From assembly GCA_014874425.1 (NCBI GenBank), contig JACWAG010000323.1, positions 1-13,502 on the forward strand: 13,502 nt of DNA, written 5' to 3'. Every line of letters begins with the position of its first letter. The first letter of the stretch is position 1. Of the stretch, positions 13,132 through 13,502 are shown piece after piece. The notes beneath the pieces were generated by a model. That model searched no databases, was not told the DNA's origin, and saw only the letters and a list, made by a program, of their open reading frames with translations. This DNA comes from Syntrophaceae bacterium (GTDB lineage Bacteria > Desulfobacterota > Desulfomonilia > Desulfomonilales > Desulfomonilaceae). The position numbers and the translations under genes were made by a program.

Positions 13132-13502
13132 CTACCAATAGCTACCGAAAACACCTTCACTCGGGGAAGCCATCAGTGTTGATGGCAGGCTGGAGTTCGT
13201 CTTCTTGCTCATCGGAGACATTCTTCTCGGGGCCCCATATCCCATAGGTCTCATCGCAGGCGCCATACCGTAAGCAGGCGGGCAACATTTCGCCGGACCA
13301 CAAACAGGAGGCGGACATGGAGGCGGTCCGCAAGCTGGAGGAGGACACGGTGGAGGCCCACACATGGGCCTGGGAGGACAGCAAGGATTTGGACTACAAT
13401 CCAACGCGTCGATCATTCGATCAACTAACTTGAAAGGCAACGCTACCACACCTGTTACCAGCCTAAATGCGCCCAAGAAAACTTTCCCAATGGGGTTAGG
13501 CC
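13132..13502 (-). CDS. Cys/Pro-rich repeat protein, 5' end beyond the window
   Basis: The minus-strand frame is open from the right edge to a TAG at 13132, giving 122 residues. The first in-window residues are PNPIGKVFLGAFRLVTG. The TTG at 13476 has no ribosome site and the frame before it stays open, so the true start is probably outside the window. A hydrophobic or amphipathic stretch (GKVFLGAFRLVTGVVALPFKLV) precedes DALDCSPNPCCPPRPM, then 10-residue repeats CGPPPCPPPA, CGPPPCPPPV and a degenerate CGPAKCCPPA, then a Met/Pro/Gly tail ending GVFGSYW. I do not recognise a family with known function. The composition suggests a disulfide-crosslinked or metal-binding envelope or surface protein, or a membrane-associated scaffold. 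Cysteines number about eleven in 30 residues or so. It converges on the J-domain gene. Confidence 0.65.
   Translation of the reverse strand, partial: PNPIGKVFLGAFRLVTGVVALPFKLVDRMIDALDCSPNPCCPPRPMCGPPPCPPPACGPPPCPPPVCGPAKCCPPAYGMAPAMRPMGYGAPRRMSPMSKKTNSSLPSTLMASPSEGVFGSYW
13273..13362 (-). repeat. Three 30-base tandem units within the Cys/Pro-rich gene
   Basis: Units lie at 13333-13362, 13303-13332 and 13273-13302, each encoding one 10-residue repeat. The first two differ mostly at third codon positions, so the protein repeat is kept while the DNA has drifted, pointing to selection on the amino acid pattern. The third is degenerate. Confidence 0.7.

Noticed and set aside
13273..13362. Possible CRISPR-like repeats of 30 bases
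   Set aside because: The units are directly adjacent with no spacers, are in frame and encode a Cys/Pro peptide repeat.

Overview
The window reads as chromosome of a Gram-negative anaerobe, most likely a sulfate-reducing or syntrophic member of the former Deltaproteobacteria (Desulfobacterota / Thermodesulfobacteriota). The grounds are lipid A and LPS-type genes (lpxB, a GT9 heptosyltransferase-like protein), an outer-membrane-type barrel protein, a MoeA fused to a periplasmic-binding-like domain (an arrangement known from anaerobic archaea and bacteria), and a radical SAM protein resembling the archaeal Tes/MJ0619 family. The assignment is inference; there is no rRNA or other marker. No tRNA, rRNA, transposase, integrase or CRISPR array is visible.

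Layout. (1) Bases 1-2209, minus strand: a family 2 glycosyltransferase cut by the left edge, and a Cys-rich radical SAM protein about 240 bases upstream of it. (2) 2459-3778, plus: lpxB, divergent from the radical SAM gene, with a good sigma-70-type promoter and a hairpin at the predicted transcript start. (3) 3921-9601, minus: a run of moeA, moeA-PBP fusion, membrane-anchored IscU-like scaffold, greA and a tandem two-domain HAD phosphatase. A near-consensus promoter precedes moeA and a second candidate precedes greA, so this is probably a molybdenum-cofactor/Fe-S transcript followed by a greA-HAD unit. (4) 9819-10730, plus: GT9 glycosyltransferase, divergent from moeA. (5) 10731-11045: an AT-rich gap with a candidate promoter. 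(6) 11046-12065, plus: exported beta-barrel-like protein, followed by a strongly structured non-coding stretch ending in a 12-bp intrinsic terminator. (7) 12267-13064, plus: a protein with an N-terminal helix-turn-helix-like region and a C-terminal J domain, ending at a perfect 11-bp hairpin. (8) 13132 to the right edge, minus: the C-terminal part of a Cys/Pro-rich protein with 10-residue repeats.

How they fit together. GT2, lpxB, GT9, the barrel protein and possibly the radical SAM enzyme form an envelope-themed neighbourhood. The two MoeA proteins would insert molybdate or tungstate into molybdopterin, the second perhaps sensing the oxyanion or cofactor through its extra domain; the adjacent IscU-like protein suggests Fe-S cluster supply to the same class of metalloenzymes, here apparently at the membrane. 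No complete new system can be proved from the sequence. The least ordinary items are the membrane-anchored IscU-like scaffold, the Tes-like radical SAM enzyme, the tandem HAD fusion, the crossing (pseudoknot-type) inverted repeats after the barrel gene, and the Cys/Pro repeat protein.
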